Counted from the first letter of the stretch, positions 35,856 to 45,176 are shown. The stretch is 64,000 nucleotides of DNA from Veronia nyctiphanis (GCF_004116385.1 NZ_PEIB01000028.1:1-64000); one strand, 5' to 3'. The notes: a model not told the origin generated them from the letters alone. Numbers and translations are program-made.

Positions 35856-37577
35856 ATGAGAGTAAATGAAAAAGGACAACAACGTCGTACTATGCGTAAC
35901 CCACGCGATGTCATGCAGCCTGAAAGACTGGGCGCAATGCACCAGACAAGAATTAGCTTTGTCCGAAGTCTTCTCCGAAAAATGATCAGAGAAAACTGGA
36001 CGGTAGCGGCGACCCTCTGGGACATGAACCCGCAAGGGTACGGGACCTCTGTATACACCCTCACAACACCTGAAAATGACTATCAGCTGATCGTTTTCTC
36101 TAACGCCATTGAAGATCATGAGCGTTGTGACCGTGTGATTGCTGAAAAGTGGGATGTCACATTTGCGCTGGTGCGTGGCAAGGTATCAGACGATGATCTT
36201 GAAAATCTTCGTCAAAATGTGCCGTTGCAAGAAGCAGGGCGCAACAGTACGCAGGTATTGGTTCTTGCCCGAGCCAATAAGAGTGTAAGGGTATTCGAAC
36301 ATCTTGTTGCCGCACTTTCGCAAGGCTCACAACCTGATGGTGATATTCTTGCCAGCGTCGGCTATATCTTGCGAACAACGGCGGTTTACGGTAACGGTAA
36401 ATTTGGTATTGCTGACTTTGAAACACTGGCAAATTCCGACTTTTCGTCTTCCTTTAGCGCCCAGATGTGCGCTGTTTTTATCCTCCGTCAATTCAGCCTC
36501 GACTGGGTACATTATCTAGCGGAAATCCACGGTGGTGATAATGCGGTGACACTTGCGCCCGAGTTTCAGCGTTATCTCGGTGTTGGCAATGCAACGGGGT
36601 TAGGTATGGCCCCCTATCTCCTCCGTCACCCTTGCGTTGTCGATCAATGGATGACTCAGCGTGAGCATGCGTTGTCTGATGTGCTCGAGCAACCTGTGGA
36701 AGATACCGTATGTAACACGCTGGTGACGTATCTCAACATGGCTTCTGTGCATCTGTCGCAAGTGATCACTATCGATGATGACCAGCGAGCCAGAAACCAC
36801 AAAGCTGCTGAGGAGTTGCCAGTCATTGCTGCGCAGGCTAACGCGCTATGTCGTCAGACTGGCTCGCACTGGCGTGCGTTGATGGAGTATGCCAGTCACT
36901 ATAGTTTTGATGCGCAGGAGGCGTTGGTCGCTTGCCTGCTTGAGCTTTACCCTGATTTGGTTGATCGTTTCGAACAACAGATGAACACGGTTGAGGAAAT
37001 GGCTATCCAACCCGGTGTGACTGTCGGTGAAATGGTCGATGTGCTTGAGCGTCGTTACCAATGGGCTTTAGACATCGATTTCTCTGAGCCGGAAAATCAG
37101 TATTGGTTTTGGTATCGCTCTCAGGATAAAGAAGAACCCAGGCTCGGTGTCAGAGGCGAAGAGCCGGGCGAGGAGCACGAGTTGCCTCTGGATGTAGGCC
37201 GTCAGGTAAATGCGTTTTATGCAGTACTGAAAGCCGAGGACAGAGAGACGTCGCTGGCCCGTTTTCTTCTTGAAAATCCCCGATTCCGACAGATAGCCCG
37301 TCGCAGCTTTACACTGGGCAATCGTGAAATGGGTGATATCCAGATCAATAGTATTGGTCAGCACAGTAAGCCGATGCATTTGCTGCGCTGCAAGCTATCA
37401 ATGTTTGGTGCAACTAAGTTTGATCCCCGCTCAGACCGCTGGGTACGTGTCACCTTGTTTCAAGGGGCGCCTTTGTTGGATGACCTGTCTGATAAACAGG
37501 TGAACGATCACTGGATTTTCCCCGTCTTGCCTGTTGTTTCTCCGGATAACAACAAGGAACGGGAGCAACACCAATGA
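35856..37577 (+). CDS. Unknown 573-residue operon protein
   Basis: About 573 residues from ATG 35856 (ACAGGTAGTGCT upstream); the frame is open from 35769. I do not recognise the family. It is a soluble, acidic, mostly helical protein without signal peptide or membrane segments. Noticeable segments are MNPQGYGTSVYTLTTPENDY, AVYGNGKFGIADFETLANSD, FSLDWVHYLAEIHGGDNAVT, NATGLGMAPYLLRHPCVVDQ and FSEPENQYWFWYRSQDKEEP. The last stop overlaps the next start (ATGA), so the two proteins are made together. Its place directly after the BCCT carrier suggests an enzymatic or accessory role in the same pathway. Confidence 0.75.
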   Translation: MRVNEKGQQRRTMRNPRDVMQPERLGAMHQTRISFVRSLLRKMIRENWTVAATLWDMNPQGYGTSVYTLTTPENDYQLIVFSNAIEDHERCDRVIAEKWDVTFALVRGKVSDDDLENLRQNVPLQEAGRNSTQVLVLARANKSVRVFEHLVAALSQGSQPDGDILASVGYILRTTAVYGNGKFGIADFETLANSDFSSSFSAQMCAVFILRQFSLDWVHYLAEIHGGDNAVTLAPEFQRYLGVGNATGLGMAPYLLRHPCVVDQWMTQREHALSDVLEQPVEDTVCNTLVTYLNMASVHLSQVITIDDDQRARNHKAAEELPVIAAQANALCRQTGSHWRALMEYASHYSFDAQEALVACLLELYPDLVDRFEQQMNTVEEMAIQPGVTVGEMVDVLERRYQWALDIDFSEPENQYWFWYRSQDKEEPRLGVRGEEPGEEHELPLDVGRQVNAFYAVLKAEDRETSLARFLLENPRFRQIARRSFTLGNREMGDIQINSIGQHSKPMHLLRCKLSMFGATKFDPRSDRWVRVTLFQGAPLLDDLSDKQVNDHWIFPVLPVVSPDNNKEREQHQ

Positions 37578-38290
37578 TCACAGTCACACGAAATGAACTT
37601 ATTGCGCTATGCACTAAAGCATTTGATGCTACCCATTGTGTCTGTGGTGAATCAGATGCGATCGCAACTATGGTCGTTGATTTGGAAATGGCAGGGCTTG
37701 ATGGATTAAGCCGCTTCATGTTGGCGCTTGAGCTTGCACGAGAAGACATGGATACGCCGCCAAATGTCAGCGATGCGGATGACAATAAAATCTTCATCGA
37801 CTGCCATGGGGCAAGTATCGTTTGCCATCTGCCCAGCCTTGTTGATTACGGTCTCGAAAAATTAGCAGGTCGCCCTAGTATCACACTGAATATTCAGCGC
37901 GCGCACAGCCGTTGGCTGGTCTTTAGCGAGCTGCGAAAATTGGCGGGTAAAGGGCTTTCCGTTTTTGCTCGCTGGAGCGGGGGTGATGAAGGCGTCGAAG
38001 TAGAGTGCTTCCTCAATGCTGGCCAGTTGTTCCCCGATATTTTTATCGACAATCAGGTCCGCTCATTTTCTCAGAATATGCAAATTGTGATCAGTAAACA
38101 TCCTACGGAAATAGGAGAGCATGTTGCTGCAATGCAGCACATCAGCTCTGCATCACTCGAAACGACATACCATGGCGCTTTCAACCAAGGTATTGAGGTC
38201 AACTCAGAATACTGGCAAAGGCTCAAAGAGATTGCTGCAACCAATCTCGTTGAAGACAGTGATATCTCCCGCCAACGTGCGGGGGAATAA
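37574..38290 (+). CDS. Unknown operon protein, DUF3726-like
   Basis: 238 residues. The N-terminus (VTRNELIALCTKAFDATHCV, GESDAIATMVVDLEMAGLDG) resembles the N-terminal helices of the LDH2/MDH2 oxidoreductase family, and the whole outline recalls DUF3726 proteins; this family call is from memory and tentative. No cofactor motif is visible, no membrane segment. It is translationally coupled to the 573-residue gene through the ATGA overlap and is the last gene of the operon, followed by a strong terminator. A paired function with the preceding protein is likely. Confidence 0.6.
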   Translation: MITVTRNELIALCTKAFDATHCVCGESDAIATMVVDLEMAGLDGLSRFMLALELAREDMDTPPNVSDADDNKIFIDCHGASIVCHLPSLVDYGLEKLAGRPSITLNIQRAHSRWLVFSELRKLAGKGLSVFARWSGGDEGVEVECFLNAGQLFPDIFIDNQVRSFSQNMQIVISKHPTEIGEHVAAMQHISSASLETTYHGAFNQGIEVNSEYWQRLKEIAATNLVEDSDISRQRAGE

Positions 38291-38367
38291 CCGCCAGTTT
38301 TATTTCTCTTTCCTCTAAGTGGGATAGTGTCCTTCTATCTCCATTGCACTACACCCTTGGGGTGTTT

Positions 38368-38416
38368 GCCCTCTCAGACATGAGGTTTCAGTTGTGTTCT
38401 GAGGGGGCGTTTTTTT
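38368..38416 (+). terminator. Rho-independent terminator of the BCCT operon
   Basis: GCCCTCTCAGA pairs with TCTGAGGGGGC across a 19-base loop and is followed by GTTTTTTT. It lies 78 bases after the last operon gene. Confidence 0.85.
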
Positions 38417-38627
38417 ATTTTCTGCGGTGGCCCACCAATGACTTAACTTTATTTTTGTCTACTAAATCAGTCAGTGAAAAGGAGGTCGTTCCGTGAACCT
38501 ATCTCTAACTTTACATTGAATGTCATGAAACAGTCGTAAGTCGCTCCCAGTTTCCACATTGTTGATTACGTGTCGTACGTTTTGTTAATAGAGTGGTGCG
38601 GCAATCAGCGACATAAAAGGGAGTGTT

Positions 38628-39388
38628 ATGCTGAAGGTTGAAAATATAAGCAAAACGTTTCGTCTGAATAAAAAAGAAGCCAAAAGGCAAGGTAAACAGA
38701 TAATTAATGCAGTAGACAATATCAGCTTTGACTGTCAGCCGGGCACGATTTGCGGCATGTTAGGTACCAATGGCGCGGGCAAATCCACAACGCTGAGGTT
38801 GCTTTCTACCGCCATGTTACCCACGTCTGGAGACATCAGCTGGAAACAAAAAAGCATCGATAAAAGGGTGAATGAATACCGTCGGAAAGTCGGTTTTTTG
38901 TCGGGTAACACCAAGTTATATCGACGTCTGACAGTGTCTGAAAATATGCGCTATTTTGGTCAGCTTTATGGCATGACGGAGCAGGAGATATTTGTCCGGA
39001 CAGAAAAGCTGGCGGCACAGTTGGAGCTGGGCAACTTTATCGATCGTAGGGCCGACGAGCTTTCTACCGGTATGTACCAACGAGCAACACTCGGGCGCGC
39101 ACTGATACACGATCCTGAACTTCTGATCCTCGATGAACCCACAACAGGGCTTGATGTAAAAGCGGCTGAAACCGTGCTTGAAGTGATGGAGAACGAGAAA
39201 TCAGCGGGCAAGACCGTGATCTTTTCAACCCATCACATGCATGAAGTTGAGCGCCTTTGCGATGAAATTGTTGTAATTAACAAAGGCAAATGTGTGTTTG
39301 CAGGGCCTCAATCCGGATTTTGGAAAAGCAAGAAACGAGTCGACTCGATCAAGCCTTGCTGACAGTTGTGAATGGGGGAAGTGAGTGA
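38628..39388 (+). CDS. natA: NatA-type ABC exporter ATP-binding protein, frameshift near C-terminus
   Basis: 253 residues when one base is restored near 39315. The printed frame ends at 39362 with a nonsense tail; the proper tail, ILEKQETSRLDQALLTVVNG, runs to the TGA at 39386-39388. Walker A is GTNGAGKSTTLRLLS, the signature LSTGMYQRATLGRAL, Walker B LLILDEPTTGLD and the switch histidine FSTHHMHEVERLCDEI. With NatB it exports sodium or another ion or drug. The corrected stop overlaps the natB start by one base, which supports the correction. AAAGGGAGTGTT precedes the ATG. Confidence 0.85.
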
Positions 39389-40560
39389 TGAAGCATATCC
39401 TTCTTAAAGAAATACTCGAGCTGATGCGCGATAAGAAAGCCTTGTTCGTAGCGATTATTCTGCCCATTATTCTGTTTCCGATCATTTTGGTTGCGATGTC
39501 ATTTTTCACTTCGCAGGCAATTGAAGAGGCCAATACTAACATCCAGTACAAAGTGCTTAATGCTGAATTGGCGCCGGAGTTTCTCGATGGATTAAAGACA
39601 CAACCTGACCTTGTTGAATCAGACATTGCATTGACAGACCTGCGCCAGCAGATTCTGGACGGTGATGTCGATATGGTGCTTGAATTTGCCACCCAAGGTG
39701 AATCTATTGCGCTGAACGTTTACTACGATAAAACGAATCGCTTCTCAGAAGGGACGAAGATTGTTAAAGATCAGGTTGCCGCGTTCAATGAGCGACAGAA
39801 TCTGATGGTGCTGGAGAGCTTGGGTCTATCATCAGACAAAGCAAAAGCCAGCATTGAGGCCATTGCTTATCAGAGCAAGACCATTTCATCGACACGCTCG
39901 TTTCTTGGCGAAATGATAGGTGGCTTTCTCTTTTTCATCATATTGATGAATATTATTTCCGCCGGGCTCGCATTGGCAGCAGATGTTGCTGCAGGTGAGA
40001 AAGAGCGCCAGACGCTGGAGTCATTATTGATTGCGCCGCAATCACGAGTCACCGTAGCGATGGGGAAATGGTTGGCGCTGTGTGCGTTTGGTATCGTTAA
40101 CAGTACTCTCACCCTTCTGAGTATCGCGCTACTGGGGATGTTTGCCGTTAATGTGCTTGATGTGCCTGAAGTGACCGCAATGCTGAACAGTATTCCGCTC
40201 TCAAGTTACGCATTGGCTCTGTTGTTGCTGTTGCCGCTCATCGGCTTTGTTAATGCTGCACTGTTGGCAGCAACCAGTTTTGCTTCCAGTTTCAAAGAGG
40301 CGCAAAGCAACGGTTCATTCGTTCTGATTGTCTTCATGATGATCGGCGTTATATCGATGCAGGGGTTGTTTGAACTCTCAGGGGTGTATGCGTGGATACC
40401 TGTTCTCAACATATCTCTATCGGTGATTGATGTTATCAAAGGCGAGTTTGCACTTTCTCACCTCTTACCTGTTCTGTTGAGCAACTTTGCCGTGCTTGTT
40501 TTAGTCTTGGCGGCGACAGTCGGTATTTATAAACGTGAGAGTGTCATGCTTGCTAGTTGA
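39388..40560 (+). CDS. natB: NatB-type ABC exporter permease
   Basis: 390 residues from ATG 39388; a GTG at 39385 is less likely because of the overlap with the natA stop. An N-terminal helix (ALFVAIILPIILFPIILVAM) is followed by a large extracytoplasmic domain of about 130 residues, then five helices typical of ABC-2 permeases, with the motif AAGEKERQTLESLLIAPQSR between helices 2 and 3. That motif is characteristic of NatB/CcmB-like sodium or drug exporters. A strong terminator follows. Confidence 0.88.
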   Translation: MKHILLKEILELMRDKKALFVAIILPIILFPIILVAMSFFTSQAIEEANTNIQYKVLNAELAPEFLDGLKTQPDLVESDIALTDLRQQILDGDVDMVLEFATQGESIALNVYYDKTNRFSEGTKIVKDQVAAFNERQNLMVLESLGLSSDKAKASIEAIAYQSKTISSTRSFLGEMIGGFLFFIILMNIISAGLALAADVAAGEKERQTLESLLIAPQSRVTVAMGKWLALCAFGIVNSTLTLLSIALLGMFAVNVLDVPEVTAMLNSIPLSSYALALLLLLPLIGFVNAALLAATSFASSFKEAQSNGSFVLIVFMMIGVISMQGLFELSGVYAWIPVLNISLSVIDVIKGEFALSHLLPVLLSNFAVLVLVLAATVGIYKRESVMLAS

Positions 40561-40594
40561 TATGTTGCCATTTCATTATTGAGAATAATACGAG

Positions 40595-40617
40595 GGAGGC
40601 GGTGCCTCCTTTTTTTA
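40595..40617 (+). terminator. Rho-independent terminator after natB
   Basis: GGAGGC-GGT-GCCTCC followed by TTTTTTTATTTT, 34 bases after natB. Confidence 0.92.
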
Positions 40618-40754
40618 TTTTTGTCATAACAGCTCTTTTTTTCTCACTAAAAAAACATACGGAATATCTGACTCACTAACACTTTAATTAGAACTAAATT
40701 AGTCAGTCCTGTCTGTTTAGTTATCTAAAACGACGAGTTAGTGAGGTTAGAGGA

Positions 40755-41855
40755 ATGCTAAAGCATGCAATGCAATTTGTATTTATCATATTGATAATGA
40801 CGCTTGGTGGATGCACGCAGGTGTGTGTCGAACAAGGTATTAAACCTATATTTTTACCCAACTTTTTATTCGGTGGGATAATAAGCGAGCCTTACGATAA
40901 ACGTTGGAGCGAGGAAGGTGGTCTGAAATATTTCATTGATAAGGCTGAAAGCTGGGACAGCGATGCATTGGGCTTCCCCGCAGGCTCAGAAAATCACTAC
41001 AAAGTATTTGACGATAATGGCCATCAGCAACTTCTTCATTACATAACAGTACCTCAAGAGACGTTATTGCACCCAAGCCCAAAAGGAACCGTCATTTATC
41101 TTGCTGGTTGGGGCGGGTATTGGTCTGATTTAACATTTGATGATATTGGGTATCGAGATCTGATAGACAACTTACGTCAAGATGGCTACGCACTTTTGCT
41201 GGTTGATTTGAGAGGACATGGCTTAAGTGAGGCAAGCATCCCCTATAAGGCAGCCAGTACGTATGGTGATAGAGACGTTTCAGATTTAACACTGTTACTG
41301 AATGATATTGGTGATGAGCTTGCCAGACCACTCCTGACGGTTGGGCATTCTTATGGAGCAAGTGCAGGTACACTGTTGGCGATAAAAAACCCCGATGTTG
41401 TTGCTTCTGTCAATCTTGCCGGGCTCTCTACAATAGATAATGTGATGCAGTCAGTAAGAGGGGCCGCCATGCAAATTAACCAAAGTCCTGATTTGAATTT
41501 GGTATCTGACAGCACACTGGCGCTTTTGGATTTCTGTGAAGCGCAGACAGGCTTTTTGGATGCGCTGCTTTCAAAAGCAGAAAGCGACTATAACTTCGAT
41601 AGGAATGGCTCAGATATTACTAAGTTGAGTAGCGACGCCCTCGATGTGCCTATGCTGCTGGTTGGTGCTACGAAAGATACCAATGTACCTATCGAAAACC
41701 TTTATCAAATCAAAGATTCCAGATCCGGGTCTGACGTCGTTAGGGTAATAGTTTATGAAGACTGCAATCACGTTAGTTTCCTTAATAAGGGTACATTATT
41801 AACGCAGGTTTCATTGTTTTTAAATGCTGTTGTATCAGGAAACACGCCCCCCTAA
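40755..41855 (+). CDS. Alpha/beta-hydrolase lipoprotein, copy A
   Basis: 366 residues. The lipobox is MTLGGC with cysteine about residue 20, so the mature protein is anchored to a membrane. The hydrolase core shows strand and oxyanion-loop residues GTVIYLAGWGG, LLVDLRGHGLSEASIPYKAA, the nucleophile elbow GHSYGASAGT (catalytic serine), the acid in LVGATKDTNVPIENL and the histidine in EDCNHVSFL. All triad members are present. It resembles lysophospholipase/monoglyceride-lipase-like enzymes of unknown substrate. It is the most divergent of three tandem copies and has its own promoter region after the natB terminator. Confidence 0.85.
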   Translation: MLKHAMQFVFIILIMTLGGCTQVCVEQGIKPIFLPNFLFGGIISEPYDKRWSEEGGLKYFIDKAESWDSDALGFPAGSENHYKVFDDNGHQQLLHYITVPQETLLHPSPKGTVIYLAGWGGYWSDLTFDDIGYRDLIDNLRQDGYALLLVDLRGHGLSEASIPYKAASTYGDRDVSDLTLLLNDIGDELARPLLTVGHSYGASAGTLLAIKNPDVVASVNLAGLSTIDNVMQSVRGAAMQINQSPDLNLVSDSTLALLDFCEAQTGFLDALLSKAESDYNFDRNGSDITKLSSDALDVPMLLVGATKDTNVPIENLYQIKDSRSGSDVVRVIVYEDCNHVSFLNKGTLLTQVSLFLNAVVSGNTPP

Positions 41856-41907
41856 TTCCTGAAATTGCTTATACGTGTAATGGTTAATTGAACTGAATGC
41901 TATTAGT

Positions 41908-41929
41908 CGAGTGGCCGTCAGGTCACTCG
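41908..41929 (+). repeat. Hairpin shared by the hydrolase repeat units (1)
   Basis: CGAGTGGCC and GGTCACTCG form an imperfect nine-base stem with a four-base loop, 52 bases after copy A. Related hairpins follow copies B and C, at 43334 and 44743. None has a T-tract. Confidence 0.6.
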
Positions 41930-41945
41930 CACCCTCTGTCACTTA

Positions 41946-42185
41946 GTGTCATGCACATGAAACCTACTTTTGTTGCGAATCTTTATATCAATTACTCATC
42001 AGAGAAAACGCGAAGCATTATTGATACACGAATCGATTTAATTATTTATGAGTTTTAGCTAATCGAGTATTTACTCAAATAGTCTTAATACTGACACAGC
42101 GGAACAGATTCCTTTCAAAAGACAATAAGTTTGCACTGACTGTTTAGAGTTATTGCACTTAAAATAATTATTAAAAGGTAGGGAT
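41946..42185 (+). repeat. Duplicated upstream region of hydrolase copy B
   Basis: This 240-base non-coding segment is clearly homologous along its full length to 43375-43614 in front of copy C: shared blocks include GTGTCATGCACATGAA, ATCAATTACTCATCAGA, ATCGATTTAATTATTTAT and GACTGTTTAGAGTTATT, ending in GGTAGGGATATGTTTAAA. It must contain the promoter and ribosome site (GGTAGGGAT) of the gene. Conservation of the whole spacer shows that gene and control region were duplicated together. Confidence 0.8.
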
Positions 42186-43310
42186 ATGTTTAAACGATCA
42201 ACAAAAATAATACTGGCTGCTTGGCTACTCATGCTTGGCGGCTGCACAGAACGTACAGAACTTAAAGATCTATGTGCCGATGAGGAAACTAAGCACATTT
42301 TCTTGCCCAATTACTACAACGCAGGCAAAGATGAAAAGGCTTATGAAGCGCTTTGGCAGTTTGATGATCCCATACAACCTTATATCAGACTCGACTTGTT
42401 ACCCTTTGTCCAAAGGGTACAGAAATTTGATCTTTCTGGCTTTCCTTCTGGTAGTAAGAGTGACTATAAAATCATAACTTACGATGAGTATGAGCAGCTT
42501 ATTCATTACATCAAAGTACCCAACAACCCACTTTTAGGAATATCCCCTAAAGGTACGGTAATTATGCTCCAGGGATGGTCGGGCAATTGGAATAAGTACC
42601 AAGGAAACTACCTAAATCCCATGGCAGAACACTTCAGACGCCTGGGTTATGAACTGCTGCTTGTTAATCTTCGAGGCCATGGTCTGAGTGAAGCAAGCAA
42701 GCCGTACACGGCCGCGAGTACTTATGGTGCTAATGATGTGTTAGATATTAATGCATTACTGGCTGATATTGGCGGTAGCCTTACAAAACCTCTTGTGGTC
42801 GCAGGCCATTCCTACGGCGCAAGTGCTGGTACGCTACTCGCAATCAAAAACCCAGATGTAAAAGCATCCATTAATTTCTCGGGTCTCTCCACTATTGATA
42901 ATGTTATACAGGCGGTGAGGGCAGTTGCACCAGATAAAGAAAAAGTAGACATGTGTACCAATCAATCCGGATTCCTTGACGCGCTGCTCTCAAGGGCTGA
43001 ATTGGATTACTTCTTTAAACGTGAGGATTCGAGCATTACTAACCTTGGCAGTGAAAGCCTTGATGTCCCCATTTTGCTCGTCGGTGGTACTAAAGATGAG
43101 AATGTTCCCATTGAAAACCTCCGTCAGATTGAAGATTCGAGACAGGGCTCTGATGTGGTGAGGACTGCTGTGTATGAGGATTGTGATCATTGGAGTTATT
43201 TTAATTTAAACAAGACCTATGAAATCGTCGCGTCCTTTATGTCAGCCGTGGTTGATGAGCAACCTATGCCTGAAAATGACGAAATCCTGTGTCCTGTTCT
43301 CATCCAATAA
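42186..43310 (+). CDS. Alpha/beta-hydrolase lipoprotein, copy B
   Basis: 374 residues. The lipobox is MLGGC near residue 19. The hydrolase core is VIMLQGWSGNWNKYQGNY, LLVNLRGHGLSEASKPYTAA, the serine elbow GHSYGASAGTLLAI, the acid in LVGGTKDENVPIENL and the histidine in YEDCDHWSYF. It is very similar to copy C over its whole length and less similar to copy A. It is probably a periplasm-facing lipolytic or esterase enzyme; the substrate is unknown. GGTAGGGAT is the ribosome site. Confidence 0.88.
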   Translation: MFKRSTKIILAAWLLMLGGCTERTELKDLCADEETKHIFLPNYYNAGKDEKAYEALWQFDDPIQPYIRLDLLPFVQRVQKFDLSGFPSGSKSDYKIITYDEYEQLIHYIKVPNNPLLGISPKGTVIMLQGWSGNWNKYQGNYLNPMAEHFRRLGYELLLVNLRGHGLSEASKPYTAASTYGANDVLDINALLADIGGSLTKPLVVAGHSYGASAGTLLAIKNPDVKASINFSGLSTIDNVIQAVRAVAPDKEKVDMCTNQSGFLDALLSRAELDYFFKREDSSITNLGSESLDVPILLVGGTKDENVPIENLRQIEDSRQGSDVVRTAVYEDCDHWSYFNLNKTYEIVASFMSAVVDEQPMPENDEILCPVLIQ

Positions 43311-43333
43311 TAGCGTAATGCGGGAGTAAAAAC

Positions 43334-43359
43334 TGCGGGTGATCGTTTCGGTCACTCGC
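43334..43359 (+). repeat. Hairpin shared by the hydrolase repeat units (2)
   Basis: TGCGGGTGA and TCACTCGCA pair with one mismatch. It follows copy B by 24 bases and matches the hairpins after copies A and C. Confidence 0.6.
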
Positions 43360-43374
43360 ATCCTCCGCAGTATA

Positions 43375-43614
43375 GTGTCATGCACATGAAGCCTATTTCC
43401 GTCACGAATCTATATATCAATTACTCATCAGATAAAATACGAAGCTTTTTTGAAACACAAATCGATTTAATTATTTATTACGATTTATCTAATTGAGTCC
43501 CCGCTTAAATATTCTTGATACTGACACAACGAACGCCCCCATATCTACCAACACTTAGTCTGTACTGACTGTTTAGAGTTATTACACTTTCATAATTATT
43601 AGAGAGGTAGGGAT
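43375..43614 (+). repeat. Duplicated upstream region of hydrolase copy C
   Basis: Homologous to 41946-42185. It holds the leader and ribosome site (GGTAGGGAT) of copy C. Differences are mostly substitutions and short indels, so the duplication is recent but not brand new. Confidence 0.8.
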
Positions 43615-44722
43615 ATGTTTAAAGGATCAAAAAAATATTAATGGCTGCTTTGCTATTAATGCTTGGCGGTTGTACACAACTATGTGTCGATGAGGGAATA
43701 AAACCCATTTTTTTACCCAATTACTTTAACACGGGAATGGATGACAAGGCTTATGAAGCGCTTTGGCAGAATGATGGTCCCGTTCAACCTTATATTAACT
43801 TAGGCTTGTTACCTTTTATCCAAAGGGCAGAAACATTCGAACTAGAGGGCTTTCCTTCAGGTAGTAAGAGTGGCTATAAAATCATAGGTCACGAGGGATA
43901 TGAGCAGCTCATTCATTACATCAAAGTACCCAACAACTCCCTTGCGCGAATCCTTCCTAAAGGAACAGTAATTATGCTCCAGGGGTGGTCGGGTAATTGG
44001 AATAAGTATCAAGGAAACTACCTAACTCCCATGGCAGAACACTTCAGACGCCTGGGTTATGAACTGCTGCTTATTAACCTTCGAGGCCATGGTCTGAGTG
44101 AAGCAAGTAGCCGTACACGGCCGCGAGTACATATGGTGCTAATGATGTGTTAGATATCAATTATTTACTCACTGATATTGGGGGTACCCTTATTAAACCT
44201 CTTGTGGTCGCAGGCCATTCCTACGGCGCAAGTGCTGGTTCGCTACTCGCAATCAAAAACCCGGATGTAAAAGCGTCCATCAATTTCTCGGGTCTCTCCT
44301 CTATTGATAATGTTATGCAGGCGGTGCGGGCTGTTGCGCCAGATAAAGACAGAGTAGATATGTGTACCAATCAACCCGGATTCCTTGATGCGCTGCTCTC
44401 AAGAGCTGAATCGGATTACTTCTTTAAACGCGAGGATTCGAGCATTACTAACCTTGGCAGTGAAGGCCTTGATGTTCCTATTTTGCTCGTCGGTGGCACT
44501 AAAGATGAGAATGTTCCCATTGAAAACCTCCGTCAGATTGAAGATTCAAGACAGGGCTCCGATGTTGTAAGAACCGCTGTGTATAAGGATTGTAATCATG
44601 GGAGTTACCTTCACTTAGACGAGACCTATAACATCGTCACATCCTTTATGTCAGCCGTGGTTGATGGGCAACCTATGCCTGAAAATGTCGAAACCCAGTG
44701 TCCTGCTCCCATCCTGTACTAA
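43615..44722 (+). pseudogene. Alpha/beta-hydrolase lipoprotein, copy C, frameshifted twice
   Basis: Restoring two bases gives 369 residues. The first loss is in the AAAAAAATATTAATG run at about 43632, between MFKGSKK and LMAALLLMLGGC; the second is at about 44108, where copy B reads GCAAGCAAGCCG and this copy GCAAGTAGCCG. The lipobox (MLGGC), LINLRGHGLSEAS, the serine elbow GHSYGASAGSLLAI, the acid TKDENVPIE and the histidine KDCNHGSYL are all intact. Because everything else is conserved, including a complete triad, the two one-base gaps may be sequence errors. If real, this copy is dead. Confidence 0.82.
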
Positions 44723-44742
44723 TGTCATGCGGGAGTGAAAAC

Positions 44743-44769
44743 TGCGAGTGATCGATTCGGTCACTCGCA
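44743..44769 (+). repeat. Hairpin shared by the hydrolase repeat units (3)
   Basis: TGCGAGTGA and TCACTCGCA form a perfect nine-base stem with a nine-base loop, 20 bases after copy C. It is the best member of the three hairpins and could stabilise the 3' end or act as a terminator without T-tract. Confidence 0.65.
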
Positions 44770-44817
44770 CCGTTACAAAGAATTGGCGAGTTTCGATTAC
44801 CCATCAGGAGAGAGCCA

Positions 44818-45123
44818 ATGACTATCAGTCTGAACCACCTCAACATGCAACTCAAAGTCGATAAACTGATTTTTCACTCACTTGACCTTTGCCTTTACCA
44901 AGCCTCTGCAGTTGTTGGCGGCAGCGAATTGATCGTAACAGATGATAAAGGAAAGCCACTTCGGGACCATAGCCTGCACGGCCTTCAGAAGCTGTTTAAA
45001 GCTGTTCGAACTGATTGCCACATGCTGCGTCAGCAGAGCGCTTACGATGAGATGGTTGGTCAGGCTCATGACTCATCAGATAACACGATGGAAATTCCTA
45101 TTTCGACTAACCCAATGGTTTGA
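44818..45123 (+). CDS. Small protein, DUF6482-like
   Basis: 101 residues after an AGGAGAG ribosome site. It contains DLCLYQASAVVGGSELIVTD and GKPLRDHSLHGLQKLFKAV, an arrangement that recalls DUF6482 proteins (short cytosolic proteins of unknown function common in vibrios and pseudomonads). There is no signal peptide. The family assignment is tentative. Confidence 0.6.
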   Translation: MTISLNHLNMQLKVDKLIFHSLDLCLYQASAVVGGSELIVTDDKGKPLRDHSLHGLQKLFKAVRTDCHMLRQQSAYDEMVGQAHDSSDNTMEIPISTNPMV

Positions 45124-45151
45124 CAGTGCCGAGTTATATAAGGTTTAGAAT

Positions 45152-45176
45152 AAAAAAGCAGCCCTAGAAGGGCTGC
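45152..45176 (-). terminator. Hairpin terminator facing the minus strand
   Basis: GCAGCCC-TAGAA-GGGCTGC with AAAAAA on its left side, so the T-tract exists only for minus-strand transcripts. No minus-strand gene lies close by, yet the position after the DUF6482-like gene suggests it may also stop plus-strand transcription. Confidence 0.6.
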
